From assembly GCA_028711905.1 (NCBI GenBank), contig JAQTRI010000277.1, positions 1 through 5,305 of the forward strand: DNA of 5,305 nucleotides, given 5' to 3'. The DNA comes from Candidatus Wallbacteria bacterium. Its GTDB lineage: Bacteria > Muiribacteriota > JAQTZZ01. A program made the translations under genes and the position numbers. Positions 1 to 5,305 of this stretch are shown here, piece after piece (within the stretch, counting starts at the first letter, position 1; each line of letters opens with the position of its first letter). The notes beneath the pieces were generated by a model. It was not told the origin of the DNA and did not search any database. It saw nothing but the letters and a program-made list of their open reading frames with translations.

Positions 1-1
1 G

Positions 2-1342
2 ATCGAGGATACTGATGAAGCCAGGTCCACTACCGAATCAGAGCGCACTATCATCGAAGACCTCCACTGGTGCGGCATCGAATGGGAGGAGGGTCCTGAC
101 AGAGGTGGCCCTCACGGCCCGTACCGCCAGAGCGAGCGGCAGAGCCTGTACCGCAAAATGGCCCTGTCCTTAGTCGAGGCTGGGAAAGCCTATTACTGCT
201 TCTGCACTGATGAAGAGCTGGAAAAAAAGCGTGAAGCGTCACTGGCTGCCGGAGGCTCTCCTCATTACGACGGCACATGCCGCCATCTGACGCAGGATGA
301 AGCGAATCGTCGTATCGCCTCCGGTGAACAGGCGGCCATCCGCTTTCATGTGCCTGAACACGATATCCGCTTCCGCGACTTAGTGCGCGGTGACCTGTGC
401 TTTGAATACGGTGTGGTAGGTGATTTCATCATCCTGCGCTCTTCAGGCATGCCGATCTATAATTTCGCCGTTGTAGTCGATGACATAGACATGCGCATCA
501 CCCACATCTTCCGCGGTGAAGAGCACCTGTCCAACACACCACGCCAGATCATGCTTTATGAGGCGTTCGGCATCCCGGTCCCGGAGTTCGGTCATTTGTC
601 GATCCTGCTCGGAGAGGATCGTCAGAAGCTTTCCAAAAGGCACGGGGCTACTTCAGTGGCTGAACTGCGCAGGCAGGGCTTTCTCCCGGCAGCGATTCTG
701 AACTACCTTTTCCTGCTCGGATGGGCTCCCGGTTCAGATGAGGAGTTTTTCACCCCATCTGCCATGCGTGAACGCTTCAGCACTGAAAAACTTACTTCCA
801 ATCCCCAGATTTTTGACTTGAAAAAACTGGAACATTTCAATCACCATTACCTGAATGAGATGGATGAAGAAGAACTTCTCTCATTGTGCCTGCCACACCT
901 GCATGAAGCCTGGCCGCAAACCTCGGGCATGAACAAAGACTTTCTCAGACGATTGACGGCAGCCTGCAAAAGCGGCATGCGCGTTCTCTCTGATGTCGGG
1001 AAGCTGGCAGGGTACTACATCAACGATGATTACACTCCTGAAGAGGTGTGCACTGACCCGGATAAAATCGCTTCAGTGTTCAATGAATTCCTTTCCCGCA
1101 TGGCCGGAATGCAGAATCCGGACAAGCAGGCTCTCAACAACCTGCTCAAGGAATGCGGAAAAGCCGCAAACCTTAAAGGACCGGACCTGTTCCACCCGCT
1201 GAGATACGCTCTTACCGGCAAAGAGGAAGGCCCCGGCGTGTACGACATCATCCTCTGCATCGGATTGGATCGGACCAGGTACAGAATCAACCGTTACATC
1301 GCTTATTGCAGGGAAAGGAAGAGCCATGACCATCAGGTTTAA
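2..1342 (+). CDS. gltX: Glutamyl-tRNA synthetase, 5'-truncated by window edge
   Basis: Cytoplasmic class I aminoacyl-tRNA synthetase that attaches glutamate to tRNA(Glu) using ATP. The reading frame is open from base 2, and 446 residues are visible. The first visible residues, IEDTDEARS, are the family's conserved RIEDTD..RS segment, so only about 30-40 N-terminal residues, including the HIGH-like ATP motif, lie outside. A zinc-site pattern C-x-C-x24-C-x-H is seen at visible residues 66, 68, 93 and 95, as in the E. coli enzyme. The conserved IFRGEEHLSNTPRQ block follows, and then the KMSKS-loop equivalent KLSKR at visible residues 209-213 (bases 626-640). The remainder fits the helical anticodon-binding region, ending in a normal C-terminus, and total length would be about 480, usual for GluRS. 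The ATG at 158 is internal and not the start. The gene overlaps cysS by 17 bases. Whether the enzyme is discriminating or also charges tRNA(Gln) cannot be told from what is visible. Confidence 0.97.
   Translation: MEDTDEARSTTESERTIIEDLHWCGIEWEEGPDRGGPHGPYRQSERQSLYRKMALSLVEAGKAYYCFCTDEELEKKREASLAAGGSPHYDGTCRHLTQDEANRRIASGEQAAIRFHVPEHDIRFRDLVRGDLCFEYGVVGDFIILRSSGMPIYNFAVVVDDIDMRITHIFRGEEHLSNTPRQIMLYEAFGIPVPEFGHLSILLGEDRQKLSKRHGATSVAELRRQGFLPAAILNYLFLLGWAPGSDEEFFTPSAMRERFSTEKLTSNPQIFDLKKLEHFNHHYLNEMDEEELLSLCLPHLHEAWPQTSGMNKDFLRRLTAACKSGMRVLSDVGKLAGYYINDDYTPEEVCTDPDKIASVFNEFLSRMAGMQNPDKQALNNLLKECGKAANLKGPDLFHPLRYALTGKEEGPGVYDIILCIGLDRTRYRINRYIAYCRERKSHDHQV
1314..1323 (+). promoter_or_regulatory. 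Ribosome binding site of cysS inside gltX
   Basis: AAAGGAAGAG lies within the last codons of gltX. Its AGGA core ends six bases before the ATG at 1326. It supports that start and implies that ribosomes finishing gltX can load directly onto cysS. Confidence 0.7.
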
Positions 1343-2708
1343 AAACACGCTGAGTGGAGTCATCGAAGAATTCTCGCCCATCGCTTCAGGCGAAGCCCGC
1401 ATGTACACATGCGGACCCACAGTTTATAACTATGCGCACATCGGCAATTTTCGCGCCTATGTTTTCGAGGACCTGCTGCGTCGCTTTCTCAAAGTCGCTG
1501 GATTTAAAGTCACTCAGGTCATGAACATCACAGACATTGATGACAAAACCATCCGCGACTCCAATGCCTGCGGAAAATCTCTGGCCGATTTCACCGAGTT
1601 TTACACCAGCGCATTTTTCGAAGACCTCACGGCTCTGAACATCGAACCGGCTGAGCACTATCCGCGGGCCACTGCTCACATACCTGAAATGATCGCGATG
1701 ATCGAAAAACTGCGGGATGCCGGTCTGACATATGAAAAGGACGGTTCAACCTATTTCCGTATTTCATCTTTTCCAGCTTACGGCAGACTGTCCGGAGTCA
1801 GATTGGACCAGGTCAAATCAGGATTGCGCTATGACACGGACGAATATGAAAAAGACGATGTGCGCGACTTTGTTCTCTGGAAGGCTTGGCGCGAGGGGGA
1901 ACCTTCCTGGGATTCGCCATTCGGCAAAGGCCGTCCGGGCTGGCACATTGAATGCTCTGCCATGAGCAGAAAGCTTCTGGGCCCGACCTTTGCCATTCAC
2001 ACCGGGGGAGTAGACAACATTTTTCCTCATCACGAAAACGAAATCGCCCAGTCAGAGTGCGCTAATGGCGTGCAGTTCGTCAAATACTGGCTGCACTGCG
2101 AACACCTCGTTGTTGACGGGAAAAAGATGTCCAAATCCGCCGGCAATTTTTACACCCTGCGGGATCTGATCAAAAAAGGCTATTCAGCCCCGGCTGTGCG
2201 CTGGCTGCTTTTGTCTGCCCACTACCGTTCCAAGCTGAATTTCACCATGGAGGGTTTGGACGGATGCGAGAAAGGCCTGAAAAAATTCCATGAATTCTGC
2301 CTGCGTCTGCGCGATCTCAAGCCCTCCGGAGCCGGCTGCGGCATGGACTTTCTTGCCATCCGCGATTCTTTTCTCCGGGCTCTGTCCGATGACCTGAACA
2401 TTTCCGAAGCCTTGGCTGTATTCCACCAGTTCCTGCATGATGCCAATGAGGCCATGACATCCGGCACCATGTCTCTCACCGACAAGGAAAAAGCCCTTGA
2501 AAGCGTTGACTTTTTCGATGATGTGCTCGGCATCGCCGGAAACCGTGAAACAGAGGTTCCCGAACGCGTATTAAAACTGGCCGCCGACCGCTGGCTGGCC
2601 AAATCCGAGCGCCGCTTCCAGGACGCTGATCGCCTGCGGGGTGAGGTAGCGGCAGCAGGATTCCGCATCGATGACAGCAAGGAAGGCTACCGGGTGCTGC
2701 CACTATGA
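1326..2708 (+). CDS. cysS: Cysteinyl-tRNA synthetase
   Basis: Cytoplasmic class I synthetase that charges tRNA(Cys) with cysteine using ATP. The 460-residue length is normal for the family (E. coli 461). The N-terminus carries the CGPTVYNYAHIGN signature with HIGN (HIGH-type) at residues 38-41. The four zinc ligands that read cysteine are all present: C29, C210 (in GWHIECSAMS), H235 and E239 (in PHHENE), each shifted by one from the E. coli numbering. KMSKS is intact at residues 267-271. The linking region DFVLWKA and EPSWDSPFGKGRPGWHIEC is canonical. The C-terminal third fits the DALR helical bundle and tRNA-binding tail. The start at 1326 is backed by AAAGGAAGAG six bases upstream and gives the usual short N-terminus before CGPTVY. 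It overlaps gltX by 17 bases and mrnC by 4 (ATGA), so it sits in the middle of a coupled operon. No key residue is missing. Confidence 0.98.
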   Translation: MTIRFKNTLSGVIEEFSPIASGEARMYTCGPTVYNYAHIGNFRAYVFEDLLRRFLKVAGFKVTQVMNITDIDDKTIRDSNACGKSLADFTEFYTSAFFEDLTALNIEPAEHYPRATAHIPEMIAMIEKLRDAGLTYEKDGSTYFRISSFPAYGRLSGVRLDQVKSGLRYDTDEYEKDDVRDFVLWKAWREGEPSWDSPFGKGRPGWHIECSAMSRKLLGPTFAIHTGGVDNIFPHHENEIAQSECANGVQFVKYWLHCEHLVVDGKKMSKSAGNFYTLRDLIKKGYSAPAVRWLLLSAHYRSKLNFTMEGLDGCEKGLKKFHEFCLRLRDLKPSGAGCGMDFLAIRDSFLRALSDDLNISEALAVFHQFLHDANEAMTSGTMSLTDKEKALESVDFFDDVLGIAGNRETEVPERVLKLAADRWLAKSERRFQDADRLRGEVAAAGFRIDDSKEGYRVLPL

Positions 2709-3133
2709 GATTGTTTCCTAAAATCATGCCGGGAGACTATTCCCCTCTGCTTCTTGCCTATGTCGGTGATGCCGTGTATGATCTCTTTTTCCGCATGCGC
2801 GCTCTGCAGGAAGAGCGTTATCAGGTCCGTGTCTGTCACACAAATGTCGTTGGCTTTGTCAATGCCAGAAAACAGTGTCAACTGCTGCGCCGGATCTCAC
2901 CCCATCTGACACCTGAAGAACTCGAGATTATCCGCAGAGCCAGAAACAAGAAAATCCCGACCCACCCCAAAGGCTCGACCATGGCGGAATATCGTCAGGC
3001 CACAGCTTTAGAATGCCTGATTGGCCATTATTTCCTGCTGCAGGATTTCGACAATCTGGAGCGCATCTTTGGATTGATCATGGCCGAAGCTGAGCTTGAC
3101 GCTAAAGAGGGAGACCATGAACCTGAAGAGTAA
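2705..3133 (+). CDS. mrnC: Mini-ribonuclease III (23S rRNA maturation)
   Basis: A ribonuclease III-type catalytic domain without the double-stranded-RNA-binding domain. In Bacillus the family trims both ends of 23S rRNA precursor. The 142-residue length matches the family (about 140). The first signature, LLLAYVGDAVYDLF, holds the likely metal-binding Asp22. The family motifs HTNVVGFVNARKQ (45-57) and RRARNKK (77-83) follow, and then the second signature ATALECLIGHYFLL with the likely catalytic Glu103. The loop between RARNKK and the final signature (IPTHPKGSTMAEYRQ) is a normal Mini-III variant. The ATG overlaps the cysS stop codon as ATGA, and no strong Shine-Dalgarno site lies close upstream, so translation probably depends on re-initiation after cysS. 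A cysS-mrnC pair is the well-known Bacillota arrangement. The downstream partner there is normally the rRNA methyltransferase gene rlmB, but here it is a lipoprotein gene overlapping by 17 bases. Confidence 0.94.
   Translation: MRLFPKIMPGDYSPLLLAYVGDAVYDLFFRMRALQEERYQVRVCHTNVVGFVNARKQCQLLRRISPHLTPEELEIIRRARNKKIPTHPKGSTMAEYRQATALECLIGHYFLLQDFDNLERIFGLIMAEAELDAKEGDHEPEE
3104..3113 (+). promoter_or_regulatory. Ribosome binding site deciding the lipoprotein start
   Basis: AAAGAGGGAG lies inside the 3' end of mrnC, with the GAGG core ending six bases before the ATG at 3117. This favours that ATG over a TTG at 3096 that would add seven residues (MTLKRET) and has no comparable site in front of it. 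Confidence 0.7.
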
Positions 3134-3584
3134 GCTTTACCCGGATTCGGATAAAGCCGGTTTCATGCTCATTGTTGCAGTTTTATTATTTTTCTTGATT
3201 GTCTCGGGCTGCAGCACACCAATACCGGTTCAGCCTGTCGTTACTGCCTATTCAGGCGAGGTCCTGATCACCACCTGCAGAAGTGTGGAAAATGGGTTCC
3301 CTGTTTCTCCGGCTCGAGAATTCACGGTCAATGACATAGTGTATACTACCGCCACCTGGCTCGGCCTGTCCGGAGATCATGTCACCACCGCGATTTTCAT
3401 TGACCCGAAGGGCACAGTGCGCTTTCCGACTGAAGTGCCTCTGAAAAATGCCACTGGTTCAGCAACAACATGGTACTGGCTGAAGATTTCTGAAGACAAC
3501 CCCGGGTGGGCTCACGGGAAATGGGAGGTTCGGGTATTTATCGATGGAATGCTCGCCGGTACTCGTGAAATACTTATTGATTAG
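3117..3584 (+). CDS. Small lipoprotein with a predicted beta-sandwich domain, function unknown
   Basis: A 155-residue protein not recognised as any named family. A lipoprotein signal is clear: a short charged N-region (K4, K6, K13), a hydrophobic core FMLIVAVLLFFLIV (16-29) and a VSGC lipobox with the acylated cysteine at residue 32. The +2 residue is Ser, which in a Gram-negative cell would fit outer-membrane sorting. The mature part of about 124 residues alternates short polar and hydrophobic segments (ATWLGL, TTAIFIDPKG, TTWYWLKI) and ends in GKWEVRVFIDGMLAGTREI. That ending resembles the closing strand pair of many Ig-like periplasmic beta-sandwich domains; the fold is inferred from pattern only. 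One further cysteine, C54, is present. The start is chosen by the Shine-Dalgarno site six bases upstream. The first 17 bases overlap mrnC, so it is probably co-translated with the tRNA/rRNA genes although its role looks unrelated. The gene ends 19 bases before the convergent receiver gene. Confidence 0.85.
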   Translation: MNLKSKLYPDSDKAGFMLIVAVLLFFLIVSGCSTPIPVQPVVTAYSGEVLITTCRSVENGFPVSPAREFTVNDIVYTTATWLGLSGDHVTTAIFIDPKGTVRFPTEVPLKNATGSATTWYWLKISEDNPGWAHGKWEVRVFIDGMLAGTREILID

Positions 3585-3598
3585 TCCGATTGACTATC
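3579..3598. repeat. Weak inverted repeat between convergent genes
   Basis: GATTAGTC and GACTATC flank a five-base loop CGATT and can form a seven-pair stem with one bulged base. It spans the lipoprotein stop codon in the 19-base gap between convergent genes. Neither strand has a T-run after the stem and the stem is AT-rich, so it is at best a poor terminator and may be chance. Confidence 0.25.
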
Positions 3599-3603
3599 CG
3601 GCT

Positions 3604-3972
3604 TTAGAGTTTATTCTTCATCTGGTTCAAAAAAGATCGTACCACGCGTTCACTGTCAAACGGTTTGACAATGTAGTCGCACGCACCTGCTTTTAAGGAC
3701 TCGGCAAGCTTATCCCGGTCATCAGCCCCGGTGATCATGATGATTCTTGCAGAAGGATCAAGAGACTTGATTTTTTTGACTGCTTCAATGCCGTTCATGT
3801 CAGGAAGTGTAATGTCCATAGTCACGATTTGAGGCGAGGCCGTCTGGTACAGTGCGATTCCCTCTTCGGCGCTTCCGGCAGTGATGGCTTCCAGGCCGAG
3901 CTTTTCGCAGATGCGCTTCAGAACAGACTTAACCAGTTCCAGATCATCGATAATCAGGACTTTTCTCTTCAT
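3604..3972 (-). CDS. Single-domain response regulator (CheY-like receiver)
   Basis: A 122-residue cytoplasmic phospho-receiver with no output domain. All receiver landmarks are present: the acidic pair D9-D10 in VLIIDD, the phospho-acceptor D53 in VTMDITLPDMNG, the switch threonine T81 in IMITG, the aromatic Y100 and the invariant K103 in CDYIVKPF. The D53 to K103 stretch resembles CheY of the Bacillus/Thermotoga type (DITMPEMDGI, KDFIVKPF), but no chemotaxis or flagellar gene is near, so I give no symbol. The family accepts phosphate from a histidine kinase and then binds a partner protein; no kinase is in the window. The residues that tune dephosphorylation rate, two after D53 and two after T81, are T55 and A83. 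The ATG at 3972 starts directly before the expected KRKVLIIDD strand. A G-rich stretch (GGGGGTGG) lies very close in front of it. A promoter in the preceding gap suggests separate transcription from the propeller gene upstream. Confidence 0.95.
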   Translation of the reverse strand: MKRKVLIIDDLELVKSVLKRICEKLGLEAITAGSAEEGIALYQTASPQIVTMDITLPDMNGIEAVKKIKSLDPSARIIMITGADDRDKLAESLKAGACDYIVKPFDSERVVRSFLNQMKNKL

Positions 3973-3990
3973 ACCACCCCCGGCAGGAGC

Positions 3991-4018
3991 ATTCTATCAC
4001 TGATCTCGAGGGTGTCAA
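3991..4018 (-). promoter_or_regulatory. Sigma70-type promoter for the response regulator gene
   Basis: On the - strand, a perfect -35 TTGACA (4018-4013) is followed by a 16-base spacer and TAGAAT (3996-3991), which matches the -10 consensus in five of six positions. The spacer ends in TGA, giving an extended -10 TG. Transcription would start near base 3984, leaving a leader of only about 12 bases before the ATG at 3972. It lies wholly in the 57-base gap after the propeller gene. This is a sequence match only. Confidence 0.65.
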
Positions 4019-4029
4019 ATGGTATATCA

Positions 4030-5064
4030 TCAATCCCAGCATGGGTTGGCCGGTTCCAGGTCGCCGGTGTCAATCCATTGGAGAGACTTATCGGCTGTCG
4101 ATATCACTGCCAGAGTGAACTTCTTTCCGTTGTACAAAGCAGCAACAACAGCAGTGGCATCCTGAGAAAGATCATAACCCTTTTGCGGCAATCCGGTCAG
4201 AACTGTCGGATTCGTCACTGTTTTGCCTGATGCGCTGAAATCGGCAAGCACCAGATCCCGTGAATTCCCGAGAAACAGGAGCGTGGCAGCTGTAAGTTCA
4301 AGATCCGGCCGCCCCATGGTTTCATACCCGGTCTGATTGAGATAATCATTTGCGCCCTGCTGATCCTTAGGGTTGACGATATTGAAAGTGGCGGTATTTT
4401 TATAGTCGAACCCGCTGATCTTGTATCTGTTCTCAAACAGGATCAACGAATTCTCTGCAGTGTCCTCACCCCAGGACGGTTCGCAGATCGAGCCGTTGAA
4501 ATCCTCGGCCACCCTGATGCTGGACCCTTCTGCGGAATTCAGAATCCACAACTGGTACTTATTGAATGCCTGCACGCACAAATATGCCATGTATTCACCG
4601 GTAACCGGCGAAAATGTCGGGCTGTGGCAAGGATATCTGTGGCAGGGATCAGTGACAACAATCGACTCTGTTGTGTTCAGCGCGTCCCCCCCTGACAGAT
4701 CGAACTTCAGCCGCTTGATTTCAGAAGGGGCAGGCTGAGCACCCTCAAGATCGATCCAGTCAAAGCCGATTGAACAGAATTCCACTTCGTGTGACCCGCC
4801 GCGGGTATTGGAAACCGGGAGAATTTCCCTGGAAAGCGAGCTGGTAAGACGCACAGGACCGGCCGTTTTGTTCCAGGCATCGTCAACTGTCACAGCAAAC
4901 AGGTCTTCGCTCCAGACCTCGATTGTGCGCTTAAAAGTCACTGTTTGACTGACATAGGGCACTTTGATGCTCTTACTGGTCGGAGCCTCGAAATATATGA
5001 CTTTTTCAGCCTTGAGTGCTGATGTTATCCAGATAATAAGCAGTAACAACAAATCCAGTCTCAT
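4030..5064 (-). CDS. Exported TolB/PD40-like beta-propeller protein, function unknown
   Basis: A 344-residue protein with an N-terminal signal peptide: R2, a long hydrophobic core (residues 5-15) and possible cleavage after TSA16 or LKA19. No lipobox is seen, so it is probably periplasmic or secreted. The C-terminal 200 residues show propeller-type repeats in the style of TolB/PD40 (P-x-[FW]-S-P ... aYl ... LWILN): HSPTFSPVTGEYMAYL with P149, CEPSWGED with P196, GRPDLELTAATLLFL with P253, GYDLSQDATAVVAAL near 297 and NPCWD at 340-344. Register spacing is about 44-57 residues. The part from 20 to 140 is less repetitive and unrecognised. There are six cysteines (97, 141, 146, 163, 194, 342), which could pair outside the cytoplasm. 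The start is supported by AGAGGGG close upstream. The protein ends on the first residues of another repeat, so it is either closed by its N-terminal strands or shortened. Propellers of this class bind proteins or ligands; no specific role can be named. Confidence 0.8.
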   Translation of the reverse strand: MRLDLLLLLIIWITSALKAEKVIYFEAPTSKSIKVPYVSQTVTFKRTIEVWSEDLFAVTVDDAWNKTAGPVRLTSSLSREILPVSNTRGGSHEVEFCSIGFDWIDLEGAQPAPSEIKRLKFDLSGGDALNTTESIVVTDPCHRYPCHSPTFSPVTGEYMAYLCVQAFNKYQLWILNSAEGSSIRVAEDFNGSICEPSWGEDTAENSLILFENRYKISGFDYKNTATFNIVNPKDQQGANDYLNQTGYETMGRPDLELTAATLLFLGNSRDLVLADFSASGKTVTNPTVLTGLPQKGYDLSQDATAVVAALYNGKKFTLAVISTADKSLQWIDTGDLEPANPCWD

Positions 5065-5100
5065 ATCCCCTCTATCGGATAAATCCGCCGAAATCTCTAT

Positions 5101-5305
5101 TCACTGCTGCACCCCGCCCTGCTCCTTTTCAAACTGCAGGAACCCCCGCCACAAAGACTCGTAAAAATCGCTGAAATCAAGGTCAATGTGTTGGATCATG
5201 ATTTCTTTTTTCAGCTGCTGCCCGGTTGTGCCGGTTTCTTCCTGTCTGAGTGGCTGCTTTGCGACTTCAGCCCGGCGTTTGTCTTCTGTTTCACTGATTT
5301 TGCGC
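5101..5305 (-). CDS. 3' end of an unrecognised gene, cut by window edge
   Basis: An open - strand frame enters from the right edge and ends at TGA (5103-5101), showing the last 67 residues of a longer protein. The visible part begins RKISETEDKRRAEVAKQ, is rich in K, R, E and Q, and could be helical or linker-like. It then changes to an acidic and aromatic stretch, HIDLDFSDFYESLWRGF, and ends LQFEKEQGGVQQ. No signal, membrane segment or known motif is seen. The stop lies 36 bases before the propeller start on the same strand, so the two are probably in one operon. That the frame is real is supported by its uninterrupted run to the edge, its protein-like composition and the tight spacing; no homology is recognised. 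Confidence 0.6.
   Translation of the reverse strand, partial: RKISETEDKRRAEVAKQPLRQEETGTTGQQLKKEIMIQHIDLDFSDFYESLWRGFLQFEKEQGGVQQ

Noticed and set aside
1073..1420. A 115-residue open frame on the - strand across the gltX-cysS junction
   Set aside because: It is antisense to two certain genes and has no recognisable domain or ribosome site.
2222..2680. A 152-residue open frame on the - strand
   Set aside because: It lies wholly antisense to cysS, is rich in R and S as expected of a shadow frame, and shows no motif.
3096..3116. TTG start extending the lipoprotein by seven residues
   Set aside because: The ATG at 3117 has a well-placed GAGG six bases upstream and gives a normal lipoprotein signal; the TTG has no such site.
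3325..3350. TATACT with an upstream TTCACG resembling a promoter inside the lipoprotein gene
   Set aside because: The -35 is poor, the spacer is 15 bases, and nothing on the + strand downstream needs it.
3971..4025. Inverted repeat ATACCA (3971-3976) and TGGTAT (4020-4025) flanking the receiver promoter
   Set aside because: Only six base pairs, 43 bases apart, with no extension on either side; chance is likely, though an operator cannot be excluded.
3829..4230. A 133-residue open frame on the + strand
   Set aside because: It is antisense to the receiver gene and propeller end, both of which are better supported.
5076..5087. Near-palindrome CGGAT-AA-ATCCG before the propeller ribosome site
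   Set aside because: Five-base arms with a two-base centre cannot form a stable hairpin, and no second copy is seen.
1..5305. Search for CRISPR repeats, tRNA/rRNA genes, transposase or phage genes and defence systems
   Set aside because: No regular spaced repeats, RNA-gene signatures, terminal inverted repeats or related protein motifs were seen; almost every base lies in the seven genes described.

Overview
The window looks bacterial: gene-dense, roughly balanced base composition, short or negative intergenic distances, and Shine-Dalgarno sites. It has a lipoprotein with a Ser-containing sorting position, an exported TolB-like propeller and a stand-alone CheY-like receiver. I cannot assign a phylum with confidence. 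The gltX/cysS/mrnC grouping recalls the Bacillota gltX-cysE-cysS-mrnC-rlmB neighbourhood, but here cysE is absent. The lipoprotein and TolB-like protein would also suit a diderm or candidate-phylum lineage. This placement is inference only.

Left part, + strand (2-3584): a tightly packed set of four genes. It starts inside gltX (glutamyl-tRNA synthetase, 5' end outside the window), then cysS (cysteinyl-tRNA synthetase), then mrnC (Mini-ribonuclease III, 23S rRNA maturation), then a small lipoprotein gene of unknown role. Neighbours overlap by 17, 4 and 17 bases, which points to one translationally coupled transcript. The first three genes serve tRNA charging and rRNA processing. The lipoprotein is a functionally unrelated passenger at the 3' end.

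Right part, - strand (3604-5305): reading from the right edge, the C-terminal 67 codons of an unrecognised hydrophilic protein come first. After 36 bases comes a 344-residue exported protein with TolB/PD40-type beta-propeller repeats. After a further 57 bases comes a 122-residue single-domain response regulator. The 57-base gap holds a good sigma70-type promoter (TTGACA, 16 bases, TAGAAT, with an extended -10 TG) reading into the regulator gene, so the regulator probably has its own transcription start. The two gene sets converge across a 19-base gap at 3585-3603 that has no convincing terminator.

I see no RNA gene, CRISPR array, insertion sequence, phage gene or defence system, and no stretch above 300 bases without a gene. 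Most of the window is ordinary housekeeping sequence. The less ordinary points are the lipoprotein coupled to mrnC, the propeller that stops at the first residues of a new repeat, and the compact promoter of the receiver gene.
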